A stretch of DNA of 64,000 nt from Camillea tinctor (Eukaryota > Ascomycota > Sordariomycetes > Xylariales > Xylariaceae): contig MU394082.1 in the NCBI GenBank assembly GCA_022578605.1, forward strand, positions 362,097 through 426,096. The letters are read 5' to 3'. Both the position numbers and the translations under genes were made by a program. Below, piece after piece: positions 1 through 12,549 of the stretch. Numbering within the stretch: the first letter of the stretch is position 1; each line of letters opens with the position of its first letter. The notes under the pieces are model-generated. The model made no database searches. It was given only the letters and a program-made list of their open reading frames with translations, and was not told the DNA's origin.

Positions 1-44
1 CCAATCCTATGCTTTGCTGCCCAATCCATCCTGCATTTATATCA

Positions 45-3000
45 TCATAGAACCACCAGGTTGTGAATGTTCAAGCCCTGACTCTCGACGTGGTATCTCC
101 TCCTTAGACCTAAGCTCCTCGTCCTCTTGAGCAGCTCATATGCTTCTTCGCCCCCGCCTGTCATCAGCATGGCGATCGGATGATGTCTCGTAATACCCGC
201 TGGCGTCTTTTGCTGTTCGTCTAACAATGGCCTGATGAAATTGAATCCCCATATGCCTTCTTCGGCTTCGTCTAGCCCTTCCTTGTCGTCCGAGACCACG
301 ATGACGAGTTGCAATGCGTTCCGATTGGGGGCAAACGAAGGCACGTTGGCAAGTTTCTGAGAGAATGAACACCCGCCGCGACGCATGACAATCACTTCAT
401 GTGCTCTAGGGGCCATATCGGGCAACTTGCCCTCACAGGCCTGGCCAGCAAAGTAAATACGCTGCCAAGAAAGCGATTCTATTTGGCTGTTCACTTGCGG
501 GTTGGGGGCCTCGCGAACATCTGGCAAGGGAGCCACCCCAACCCCGACGGGGGTGATTGCGGCGAGCTCTATATATTGGAAAATCGGTTTGGGTTTTGGT
601 TCCGGACTGAAGGTCGCAGCTGGCTCCCGTAGGGCGGATGTAATATGTTGTAGAAGTGAACTGAAAAGGTTTGTAGCACTTTGACTAGGTTCAGGTAGCC
701 CAATGACAGACTGTGACTCCACAGAGGGCTCCGGATCCGCAGATGTGATGTTGTAGCCCTCATCCTTTTCGGGTGCTTCTGTTTGTAGAAGAATATCAAC
801 GATGACAGAATCGCGGACCCGGTGAAATAAGGGATCTGTAATGTCTGCCAGGATATCGCGACTGATGAAAACTTTCTCATCTCTTCCCAACAATACGCTG
901 CCAATGCTGTATATCCTCCAAGCACGCTCTGTCGTCTCGGGGGGTTCATCCATGATCATGGCTATTTTTAAGCTAGATAGACTATTGACGACAATACCCT
1001 CGCTTCCCATTCGTACAAGGTTATGACCGCCGAATAACACGTTGAAAGCGCCCCCCATAGATTGCTGCGTATCGGTTGGAAACTCTATTATAGAGGTGTG
1101 TGCTTGTTTCGAGACAGAACATACCCCATCTGACGGGATCATATAAGGAGGCAATGTCCAAGGGAAGTATGTGTAGTTTGTATTCGGCTTTAATGCCTGT
1201 CGCCCTATTGGAGTCGACCTATCTAGCTGACTCGCTAAGGTAGAACCGCTATGAATATCGGGAACCTGGTGAAGCCGGATCAGAGTGGCCGCATTGTAAA
1301 GGTCGGGCCTCGCTGCTGTGGCTGAGCCGGATAATGGAGGCAGAGCTGGGGGTACTGGACATGTATTTGTGAAGCCATCATCAGAATAAGGCTGTATTTC
1401 TTTCTCAACAATTGGCTTCCGGGGGTGACGACGCTCTTTCTTGCGGGGAATAATGAGTGGGTGGCCCTCGGTCGTGAACACGTATGAGGCGTCAAGCTTG
1501 TTCAAAGGGTGCTCGGAATCAAAGAGCAAATAAAGATATTTAGCAGTCTCTCCCAGGAAGAAGCTCTCCATCCGATCGCTTTTCTCCCCCGTGCGTACAT
1601 CTTGCAAGCCGGACCAGCCACATTCTGTCCGGCAACGTCTATAGATATCTCTCAAGACCATCTCGCCCGAGTATAGATACCACGGATCACGGGTTGCCCG
1701 GTATAGGTGGTAGGTAGACTCGATGAACTCGGGTCGCCCAGGCCACCATCCTAGACCACCTTCGACATTGCCATCGCGAACAGACCACCGCTCGGGCAAG
1801 GCTGAATATCGGGTCCAGAGAGCTGTGTAGAGTAGATGAGTCTCGATGGCTTCATCTAATTCACCAGCCAAGGTTAGCAAGCCGGAATAATATGCACCTA
1901 AGCTGTCAATCCAATATGTCTGCGGCGAGCCAGTGGAGAGGTGGGCATTAACATAATGGGGATGATGGACGCCGGAGTATAAATGCCGCTTGATAGCCGC
2001 ATGGGCATGATGCCAGGCCTGGAGAAAGGATTCAGGGGCATTGTCTTCGTCTGAAAGAGGGCTGTAAAGCTGATTCGGATCGAGCCAGCTACCATGAGGA
2101 ATTGCGTGAGGCATGGTCAGATTAGGTAGCTCATGGCCAGAAAGCAAGATGTGCGTCTTCAAGGCATATTCGAAAAAGCTATCAATCCCAGCGCCTATTC
2201 CCGAAAACCCTCCGATCCAATGCCCTGCCTCAGCATCTACGCCGGCGCCGATGAGCCCGATGTTGCTTCTCCTGGACCAGACAGCCCAGAAGGCGCGCTT
2301 TGCAGCCTGCTCGAACCTCGGGTCTCCAGTCAGGCGGCTCAAGACGGTAAATTCAAGGACCAAACTGCCGGCACCGGCACTACAGGTCTCGGTGATCTCG
2401 GGTGACTCCTGAGTCTGGTTGGGATCTAGACTGATATTTTCGTGCAAGGGCGAGTTCAAGTAAAAGGGAATGCCATGGCGAAGATTAACGCGAGGGTAGG
2501 GCAAGCCGGTCTGGGTGTAGAAAGCTGGAAGTAAGCGCTGGGCCAGATCAAAGGCAAGACGGAGCAACTGGCCATCGTACTTAAAACGGTTGGGCCAGGA
2601 TATGGGGTGCTGTTCAAGGTCCATGTTGGTCCTCGGTGGGTCATAACCAGAGATTGGCAACTCGCCCACAGCAAAGAGATGGGCGCTCAGCAAACCACCA
2701 ACGCCCCTAATCACGGTTTCGAAGACCTGGACCTTACTGTCCACGTCAAACCCCCTCCCGCGGGCGCCCTGGCCAGACGGGCCGGGCCGGCCATCGCCAT
2801 ACTGCACAACCAAGGCGGCGACCCCGTCCTGGAAGTCACGCAGGGCCGTGGGACCGGTGTCTCTATCATCGGGAGGCGCAGATGCGAGGATGGCGAGGGT
2901 AGATAGGCTATCGATCAGGGTTAGGGAATAGTTGCCCAGGACATCATTGAGCTCGACGTTTCGCGGATTAACAGGATCCCGAGTCAGAGGAGTACACGAT

Positions 3001-3319
3001 ACAGGCCGCAGCTATACTTCAACTATAAGCTAATGAACAACAGCGACAAAGACAACTCGCACCTCAAACGCATACCTACCTCATCTTCAGGAAAGGCAAT
3101 TCTCATGTAGTTATTGAAGCCATGATAGAACATATCGACAGTCTGGTGGCGCAGCTCGGCCATGCGGCTTGGGGGCATGGCCTCTACGGATATCACAGGT
3201 AGCCATGACGATAGGACCAGGAGGAAGGCAGAGAGCGCTATTAATCTATCGAGAGTACCGCCACGGATCGGACGAGGTGACTGGGCCAACGTACAGGCGG
3301 CCGGGCCTGGCAAGGGCAT
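45..3319 (-). CDS. EDEM-type GH47 alpha-mannosidase (Mnl1/Htm1-like) with C-terminal PA domain
   Basis: Two exons, 3319..3080 and 3011..45, with a 68-bp intron (donor GTAGGT, acceptor TAG), give 1068 residues. The start is the first ATG before a hydrophobic signal-anchor (about residues 22-45). The GH47 fold begins in exon 1 (VDMFYHGFNNYM) and continues across the intron as EDE-LRPVSC. Signatures seen: ETCSAGAGSLVLEF (about 288), PEFIESTYHLYRAT (about 507) and the calcium-site TTEGHPL (about 593). After a low-complexity Ser/Pro-rich linker, residues about 935-1045 look like a protease-associated domain (RRGGCSFSQK). Known of the family: ER-lumenal trimming of N-glycans on misfolded glycoproteins for ER-associated degradation. 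Ordinary class I mannosidases lack the PA extension, so the EDEM branch is preferred. No transcript neighbour on either side within the window suggests co-regulation. Confidence 0.9.
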
Positions 3320-3503
3320 CACCGGTAGCCGAGAGCCCAAGAATACATGTGTTGATCGGAAAGGAAAGCAAGTTGTAGGGGTGCACCGAGCCGGTCCGAG
3401 AAACTAACAGAAATATCCAGGATGGACGGAAGCGAAGCGGGAAACGCGCAAGTCGGAAGCGGGCAACTAGGGGGGAGGAGGGGAGGGGTGTGTATGCGCG
3501 CGC

Positions 3504-3525
3504 GTGTGTGTGTGTGTGTGTGTGT
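3504..3525. repeat. (GT)11 microsatellite
   Basis: Uninterrupted GT dinucleotide run, preceded by a short GC run, in the upstream region of the GH47 gene. It is followed at 3591-3617 by three-plus copies of TGATGGG. Confidence 0.9.
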
Positions 3526-6500
3526 ATGGATCAGCAAATCAATTCATCAAGCAAGCAAGCAAATAAGCAAGGAAGCAAACAAAAGAAAAGTGATGGGTGA
3601 TGGGTGATGGGTGATGGTGTCAATAGTGGTTGATGGTAGATTTTAGATGGAGGACGTTGGAAGGTTGTACGGGAGTACACACTAAAGGTGAAGAAAAGGA
3701 CAGGATTCACAGACATGGATGTGGTCATCGCTGGCAGGTAGTACGGTAGTACTTAACCCTACCTTACTAGACTCTGGTTGGCTGGGCTTGAGTCCATGCC
3801 TCTTCCCTCCCCCTTCCCCCCCGGAATGTGGAGTCTTCCATTGACCAGTGATATTTTAGACGGTTAATAACCTTTAGGCCTAGGTACCTAGTACCTAGTA
3901 GGCTAGTAGCTTAGGTAATTAGGTGGGGAGAGTTAGGTACCTACCTACCTACTACTATGTATGTAGGTACTTACATGTACGTACTCTGTGTCTCAAGAAC
4001 ACGTGGATTAGTAGTAGGATATCCTAGAATGGGTATGCCGTGTAAACCTTCAACACAGCAGATTATCTAATCTCTAGTGCTTTGCACTACATAGTACCTA
4101 CCTACCTAGGTACATACACAAGGCAAATCTTGGGTCTGGTGCCACCAAGTACCTAGGTAGGTAACCTTAGAGTGGACCTTAACGGCGAATATGCTTAACA
4201 TGTACGGAATATTCCCGTCAATTCCAAAGTACTAACGGCTAGATTAGGTTCAACTTATAAACCTTTTAAACTGGAGTACAACTAGAATGGAGTTACTCTT
4301 TTAGGTTAAAGATCCAGTCCCAAAGCCAACAGAATGATTGATATCAATATACGTACCTACATGCTAGTTTACTTGAGTGCGATCGGTATCTCTTAATTAT
4401 ATAGATCGCTATATAATCTACAGTTTCCACAGTGTGCCCTTGCGTTGACGGTATTGTGCTTTAAGTAAATCGAATCTCGAGCCCCTATGCAATGCAGTCC
4501 TCAAATACCTAACCTAGGCCAGTAGGTATTGCACTTGCTACATATATGTATCATCTAGCCTAACTACCTTGTATGTTATAGTTGTCAAACGAAGCAAGGG
4601 ACGCCTTCAGAATTCATCATATCCACACCGCCTCGGCCATATCAACCTTCCGAGGAAGAAGATGCTGCTCATCGGCCTATAACCTGCTCCCGTCTACAGT
4701 CCATTCTACCAATGACCTCTTCCAAGCAGACTGGAATGAATGAACAGGGGGAGCAGGGACATCATTCTAATAGTCTGTATAATCCATGTATACTTGCTTA
4801 GATTAGGCCCTTAAGATTGCAGTAAATAGGGGAAATATCCTCTCGATTTATGGTACCTAAGCAGCTACGATACCGTAGTCACGCCTACTATGCAACACGC
4901 GGTTGGTTATATGGGTAGGCTTAGGTATTGAGCCATGTATATCTATGTGTAAAATAAAACAGAGAAAAGAAAAAAAAAAAGAAGGTGAAAAACTCAGATT
5001 TATGCGTGTATGATCAGCTGTCTGTGGAACGATACCCATGATATTCAATGCTGTGAGGCTCTGGTTTAAGCGTGGCCATGCCAACCTTTCATCATTTCCA
5101 ATCCGTAGTTTCTGACTGCTATAGACTTTGCAATATGGAGATATCCTGAAAAACAACCAGGATTCAACTCCTTAGGCCTTGCTTCGTTCTCGACGCATTA
5201 CCATATTGGACAAGATCGGACCAGCTGCCTAACATAGTGTACTATATGATTTCGGGACCCATCTCGTACGGTTCCTAACCAGATGAGATTTTACCCAGAA
5301 CAAATCATATCCACAAGGTTCCTTGCTACCGATGCATATATGCATATACCTCATGCAGAACCTATAAGTATAGGTAGTACCTTTGTGCCAACATCCTGGT
5401 AAGAAGGTTACGCTGTAAGGGTCTATTCTTGGCGGGTGTCGTAGTGTCGTAGTGATGTATGTATATGTGCTGCACCCTCCAAATTTGTCATCACCGGTCA
5501 AGCGTTCCGGCGGATTCAATGCTACACCACCACACTCCGTCCTGGAGGACTTGTTTAAGCACCAGGGATGATTACTCAACTATGGTGAAGTCGCCGAGTC
5601 CCTACCTTAGGTGTGCAAAAATATAATCAGCTTGTGTTTACTCTAGTATAGATGGCAAGTCTTGGTGTTGCTGCTCTCCTCTTATCACCCGGGAGTGCAT
5701 GGTTTACTCTGTTCCATGAACTGTATTGTACACCCGTATTGTATTTGTAACCGCCGTTGATTATGGAGGCACAGCGGTGGATTTATACCCCGGAGCAATC
5801 TACACTATCAATTGCTGATACGACGACTAGGATATTCATGTTCCTCGCCGTCGGTAACTAGCGTGTCAGGGGTCTGACGAGGAGATGGACGAGGAGGGAG
5901 GGAGAGGAAAGGTTTTTTTTTAGGAAGAGTCAGACTTGGTGCTGATGCCAACCAATCGAACGGACAAGGGTTCAGCCAACCCAAGCTACCGGTAGCCCGT
6001 CCGAGTGTGGCCTTCCATCCTGCCTTTCTCTTTCTTCTTTACGATCCTACCTATCAAAGCTAGGATAAAAACAAAACAACCATCCTCTCTGATGCTATTT
6101 TATGCCATTGAATCAGAGCCACGAACACTTGAATCCTGGTTGTGACGACATGCATTTGTAACCTTTCCGGCACATCACACCACCAGGGGATCGTTTGAAC
6201 CGAAACCAAAGATCTCATAAGGGACCGTTCCCAATACCGGCAAGGCTTTCCGACCCGTTCTTTATTTTCATATTATCCGTGGGCCTTCATAATCCTGCGA
6301 ATCTCCACCTTCTAGAGACGGACTTTTGTATGTACCTATATGCCATTTTCAATGTTCTTAGCTCGGGCACCCACCTAACGTCTAACCTCCTCTACCCCCC
6401 TCTCCGGCTCCCAAAGCATATATCTTCAATTAAGGATTGTATTTTATAGGAATAGTCGAAAGCTTAATTACGGTATATATCTAAGGACACCCAGACACTC

Positions 6501-9500
6501 CTAGGATTAGAAGCCACGGTGGGTCGCCTATACTAGTCAGATCAATCCATGTTACCACCTTTGTCTCCTTTTTCAGGTAGCATGCTTCAATCTCTCGAAT
6601 CACACTCAAGACAACCAGCCTCATCTTTTTCCTTTTCAGAAGCTAGCGGCAATCCTAGGTCAGCACTTTAATATTGCGTTTCTTCTCCCTCACTTACGTC
6701 TATACATATAGTACATACCTGGTCCCTTTGCCAGGTCGCTAGTGACTAGGTAGATGAGGTCAGCACTGTATTAAGAAATCGCCTCCCCCTTTCGCTATGA
6801 TCTTCATCTTGTAACTGGATCGGTAAAAATGCTTCAATTTACCAGCCAGGCGGATCTACTAACCGCGCTAGGCCAGTAGCTGGGGATGTATAGGGTATAT
6901 GGTGTAGCGATCACGTACCTAATCAATCACCTTCTCACTGCTTCTTCGCGCCTACTTCCCTCTCTTCTCAACCCATGGTTGGCTAGGGTGGCAGGACGGC
7001 AACGGTGAGAACACGGTGAAGGTGAAGTGGGCGGGTCTAATTAATCAACCTAGGCAATAGGTAAGCCCTATTGGGTGGCCAAAAACATCGTTGCGGTATC
7101 CTTCCGCCCCTCAGTTCTCGCCTACAGATACCCAGCGGCGGCAAAATGATGCCAGGATATGTAGTACGTTGTATACACAGTACCCGAACCGACCCTATCA
7201 TGTTATCGTTTCCCCATCTTTATTCCCATCTCCCCACATAACCTTTGATACCTGGTGTTTAAGTGCCAGGCATAGAGTTATGAACACTATCCACCTTTTT
7301 ACCTTCCTATCATTGCAATATGGTAGCTCAAATCTCGATGTTGGCTTTTATTTCCAATTCAGATCCATGATTCAACAAATCCGATTTATGTAGACAATGG
7401 AAAAGATGGTTATGTAAACGGGAAAGGGTAGAGGCACTTGGCGTAAACCTCGAGGATAGGCGCCCAGGGGCCGCCTTGATGCGCCGCGTGCAATTGTTGT
7501 TTTATCTCCGTTGCTTCTTCTCCCCAGGCGAGGTCGGTAGAACCATAAACGAACTTAAGACTGGGTGTATTATCGATATTATTGAAGACCATATGGCAGT
7601 CGGCGATGACGGATATTGCTGCATACCCATGCTGAGAGTATATATGACTACAATGAGAGAGAGGGGTTTTGTGTTTGGGTGGTGTTGTATTCAAGATTCT
7701 TGCCCTGTTTTCATTTATTTTTAGATCTTGGAAAATGACAATTAGATTCAAAGAGTAGCATTTGCCTAAGTTCTCCATAGACACGAGAGACCAGCTATGA
7801 AAGTAAGCTGCATGAAAAGGGAACCACAACATCAAGACGGAGCTAAAGGGTTGAGGTAGGGAAATAGGTAGCCAAAAGGCCCTGGCATGAGATTACCATT
7901 AGGTAGTAGCGATGGGAAACTTTATCCTCTTCTCAAGTGTATCAGCCAACCAACTGACCTAGCCTTACGCTCTCACACTGCTTGCCTATCCGTATCTTAG
8001 ATGATTTGTCCTTGTTGAGATAGACAGGTCCGTGTATGTGACCTTGTATCTGTACAGAAATGGAGAGGTAAATTTCATTCATCCTTAAAATTACTTCCTT
8101 TATAGAAACAGGGGTAATCCATCTTTAGGATTTCAATTGCAAAAGGTGTAAGAGAGATATTTACTTAATTAAATGCATGCTAGTGTGTGATGGGGACTAC
8201 ACTTAAAAGCTGAGAAGGTACATGTGATAGATGTCAGGTACTATAAGCATGAGAACATTGGGCACTTATGCTTTCGTGTACAAGGCTACGTGCACATATG
8301 TAGGTCAAGAGATACCCAAATAATCACTTCCATCCTGATGAAGGTGAACCAGTTGAGCTGAGGAGGGGGATTAAAAGTAGTACAGTTCACGAAATACGAC
8401 GCTCCAGTGACGGAAGCGAGTGCCATTTTCTATTCTACAATTAACTTATATACAAGCATACGAGACAGCCGGTTAATATGGTCATAAATTTTGCGTATGA
8501 CAGTGAGACAAGCGAAGGGTAGATAGGTAGCTCAGCCAGCCGACCTAGCATGTATCTAGCTACTTACTGACCTAGCTCCCCCCCCCTTACATTAGCCTTT
8601 TAACTCAAATACGCCCCCCGTTGAAGAAGACCCCTAGCTAATGTATGGAATTAAGGTATTTCTATAGCGCGAGATGGAAGGTGTATGTAGTACATTCTTC
8701 TTCGCGCAAGAGCATAGAGGGCATTTATCCCCGAGGCGATCCGACGAAGCAAAGGGGGTTTTTTTTTCGTTAGTAATCATCATATCAACAGCCATACATA
8801 GAAGTGATTTTTTGATCTTAGCATTTGGGTATCGGGGTTAGGCTTATACAAAGTAACAGAAAACGGAGAGGGCGGAACACTTGCTGTCAGTTTTAGAAAT
8901 TCGTAACTATGCTCGGGTTTCTGTCTATTGCTTTCTCGATTCTGTAAGGTTACGGTTCAAGGAACAGAGTTTTGAGTATAGATCAGATTTACCTAGTTGT
9001 CTCGGCGTTAGCCTTTCTTTTGCCCTTATTCTTATCTTCTCACTCCCACAGGTTTCCTTTAAGAACGAGACCCATTAGGATGGAACTAGAGCAGTAAGAA
9101 CAATAAGCATTTTAACGTGGATCACAACAGATGGCGGGAAATAATAGTAGTTTGTTAGAATTACCACATATAACCTGAAGAGACTGAGATTTTATTGTTC
9201 TATTCCATGTTGCCCTCATCTCCATGTTTGTGGTCTTCCGACCGGCCTTACGGGTGAGTAGACCGCTGCTGGGGATGGTAAATTATGATTTCATTTAGAC
9301 AATTAATCCTCATCGTAGTAAAATTATTCATGAAATCCGTAGTTACACAAACCTAGATCTGCTTTGGCCCCCTCTCCTCTCTCTCCCTCTCCCCACACCC
9401 CCCCTTATTTTCCTATCTTTCTTTTTTTTTTTTTTCGTTGCTATCCTTTACTTCGGTACCGAATCTCGCGTCTAGAATACTCCCTTATCCCCGAAAGATC

Positions 9501-10344
9501 CATAGCTAGTACTATGTTTTGAAAATATGGATATGGCCTTATTGCCTGGTAGAAAGGCGTTAATGACGTGTTTGTCATATGTGTAGTATATCGGATTATG
9601 TACTTAGTATGGAAATCCTGAGATGCAATGTACTTCTACGAGGAGCTGAGCCCTGGCTAGATATAGGAGCAAAGAAGATAGTTATTATGTATACACTCTG
9701 TGCCGCAACGTGTGACCATCCAGATTTCTACCTTAGTTCTTTGCGCAACAATAACTCCGCCATTCCGGTTTCCTTTTCAAGGCATACATCGTAGCAACTT
9801 ATTCCATGATGTTGTAGTGGCGATATTCTCATTGGAATAGTGTGGAAGTGACTTTCTCTCTCTGATAGCTAGACTAGTAGATACACCCTTCAAATTGCTT
9901 GCTAAATGTGTGATACTTTATGTGGCAACGTCGATTAGTTTTTTACTTAATATCATTTTAGCTTCCAGTTTAAACCTCCTTAATGTATATCTACTGTTAA
10001 TAAAACTTTCTCATCCTTATTTAGCGGCACTCTTGTTCAAATGCAATAAACATTTAACCGTTTGTGTCTAACTAATTGGTACTGCTATATACCGGTTTAT
10101 TTTTTTTCTGCTCTTCTCTCCTTTTCTTTTGTATAAGCCGTTCAAAATGACGAAACTAGTTGTCAATTCCTATTAAATATTCAATGCATACTTAGCGCCT
10201 TGTGAAAGAGTTCATAATGCAATCCATTTTAATCATACATCCTGTGTTATAGGCAAAATGAAAGTTGGTTCCTGTGTATACTTTCAAAAGTGCTTATAAA
10301 CCCTAAGATGATAGATAGAAAATAGTAATCAGAGCATCCCCTCG

Positions 10345-10368
10345 ATAGACCAATTTTTGGTGGTCTAT
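10345..10368. other. Hairpin downstream of the Myb-like gene
   Basis: Perfect 8-bp arms (ATAGACCA and TGGTCTAT) separated by an 8-nt A/T/G loop. It lies about 200 bp past the stop codon of the minus-strand Myb-like gene, so it would fall in or near its 3' UTR. Function unknown. Confidence 0.35.
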
Positions 10369-10565
10369 TGGGAAATGTGGCAATGATGCCTAGTGATAGA
10401 TCCTTATAACTAAACTCCTATCGCTTTCCGAATGAGGGTACAAAAAGGAATCCGACCAGTTACAGGGAACCGTTGACCGCGCATAATAATTAACATAAAA
10501 AATTGAGAACAAAAAGAAGGGTATCTTGGAAAGTCTTGTGTCGAACCCAGGAATGAACAGTGATA

Positions 10566-12549
10566 TTAAGATATGTGTTGGTGATTACCACCGCTGGGGG
10601 GCATAGAACTGTATAACTGATCGCTAGAACCAGCAAGCATCTGCTGACAAGCCTGCTTTGCCACTCGAGCACTTTGGTTGTCATTGGAATTTCTTTTTAT
10701 GCCAATGCTCGCATGGTCTGAAATATTCTGAACCGATTCTCGTCCTGCTGCGTCGGGATCAGGCTTGCAGAACTGATGGAACAGATAATCCTCTTGCTCA
10801 GCCGTCACTGGCTGGCCGTTCTCTTCGTACGCAAGGCTATTCATGGATTGGTCCCAAGTCGCGCTAGGTTGGCTTCGCATGGTCTTTCTACGCTGCCGCC
10901 GGGGCTTCTTGGTTGATTCTTGAGGATCAAATTCATCATACCCAAGCTCGACTAGACGCTTGGCGAGATGGCATTCTTTCCACTCCCAAGCCTCACAACC
11001 ACCGAAGTCTTTCATCAATTTAAGTAGATCCTTATAGCGGCGCCGGTCTAATTCCTCAACGGCACGTTTTAGAGCCTCATCCTAGAACAGAAACGATGGG
11101 TTAGGGTTTTCTTTTGTCTTTCAAAATCGTTCGATGGGAGAAGATGCAAAAAGGAAATAAAAATAAATAACATGGAAGGAAAGAGAAAGAGAAGGAAAAG
11201 AAAAAGAAAAATGAAGTAGTAAACTCACCTCGGAACTAGGCCAAACAGCATACCTCAGAACTGCTCGTGCCAGCGTCATCTGGAGGTTGGGCCCTTGCTT
11301 AGAGCCAAAGCGCACTTCATACGCCTTTACGATGTCTTCCCACATGCCCTTGCCTTTGTTCCCGTCCATTTGGCACCGCAGGTCGAGTAAATACTTGGCA
11401 TCTTCTGGTGCGTCATCCTTTAATGTTATTCTTTGGGTTGACAAGCGAGATGGTTTCCCCTCGGTAGAAGAGGCGCCCATGTTGCTATTCTGAGGACCTC
11501 TAGTTTGACCGCGAGTGCGTTTTGTAGATCGATACGACCGTCCAGATCTGGATGACCTTGATGCTTTCCTAGAGCTATACGGGTTCTGCGCAAAGTCTAC
11601 AACAATACTAGGTTGATGATGGCTTAGCCCTCCATAGTGATGTTGTAAATGGTCTCCCGGTGTCACGGAGGGAATATAGGCCCGGGGGTCTGAGGAATTT
11701 GGTAGAATGGGAACCTGTGAAGATGCAGGAGCTAAGGGCATATTTGAAGAAGATGTTACTGCAAGGGAAGATCGAATCAATTCGGATGGGTTGATATTGC
11801 GAAGATGGTCGTGGAACATAGACTGATGAGCTATTTGTGGCGAGATATCGTCAGGTGCCTCAGTGCTAGAAACACCATAAGAGCCCCAATGGAAAGGAGG
11901 TGCCGGGTTACCCATAGCTTCATGTTCGTCGGGCGAATGGGATGACTCTAAGCTATGAATATTTAACATGTTGCTAGCCGAAGGCTGTAGTTCCATGGAA
12001 GCCGCCGAAGAGGTGCATGGTACGTTAACTTGGTATCCCCATGACCGCGATGTTCCTGGGGGGGTAGGCTGCTGCGAGGCTCCCCCATGTGGGCTATAGG
12101 AGTGCATCATCTTAGAGGATCTTTCAGATAGTGATGGAGAGCCAGCAACAGAGACTGGAGTGGGCAACGCAGAGTCATAGGGAGGGACTGAATAGTTGAA
12201 GGTGGCCACCTATATATAATCAATAAGTCATACCCATTTTCCCTTGTAGTGACTTTGTCCGGGGATTTGAACGTACCGAAGAGTAGGTTGCCGGGATGTC
12301 TGGGGTCCCGTAGGCTGATGAGGATGGGGTAGTAGCAGAGTGTCTAACTTCAGGTAAACTGGAATCCCCTGAGATGCTGCTGCGCATATGAGCGGCCCTT
12401 GATGTCATATATGTACCCTCTTCCATATCGATCCGAATCGCCAGTCGTTGGAAGCAATGCGTAGCGGTTGATGCAGTTTCTGCTACGGAAGAAGACTTAA
12501 CTAGAGAAGTAGGATGTGTTTGAGGTGTCGATGAGCTATATGTATACAT
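10566..12549 (-). CDS. Putative Myb/SANT-like nuclear regulator
   Basis: Three exons, 12549..12277, 12209..11229 and 11081..10566, with introns of 67 bp (GTACGT..TAG) and 147 bp (GTGAGT..TAG), give 589 residues. Both junctions are in frame. Residues 1-350 are Ser/Pro/His-rich and look disordered, with a basic Arg/Ser patch at about 305-330 that could be a nuclear signal. The conserved-looking part (about 355-480) holds tryptophans and charged helices (GKGMWEDIVKAYEVRFG, YAVWPSSEDEALKRAVEELDRR, WEWKECHLAKRLVELGY), the pattern expected of a Myb/SANT-type helix-turn-helix. I do not recognise a named orthologue. It stands alone between very long intergenic regions, which suits a developmental or regulatory gene. 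DNA binding is inferred, not shown. Confidence 0.72.

Larger units (their letters stand above)
3320..10565. other. 7.2-kb intergenic region without a convincing gene
   Basis: Open frames here are short, overlapping and low in complexity. I see no conserved motif. Contents: a (GT)11 run at 3504-3525, a TGATGGG tandem at 3591-3617, dense TAGGTACCTA-type words at about 3880-3960 and 4090-4165, pyrimidine tracts at 6020-6050 and 9360-9436, and a hairpin near the 3' side of the Myb-like gene (10345-10368). The only patch with coding-like codon use is on the minus strand at about 7420-7640, described in the findings. Confidence 0.6.

Noticed and set aside
569..2906. Several plus- and minus-strand frames within the GH47 gene
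   Set aside because: All overlap the clearly conserved GH47/PA reading frame and have no features of their own.
5229..5579. 116-codon open frame on the minus strand
   Set aside because: Low-complexity, codon use like random AT-rich DNA, no motif, and no splice partner.
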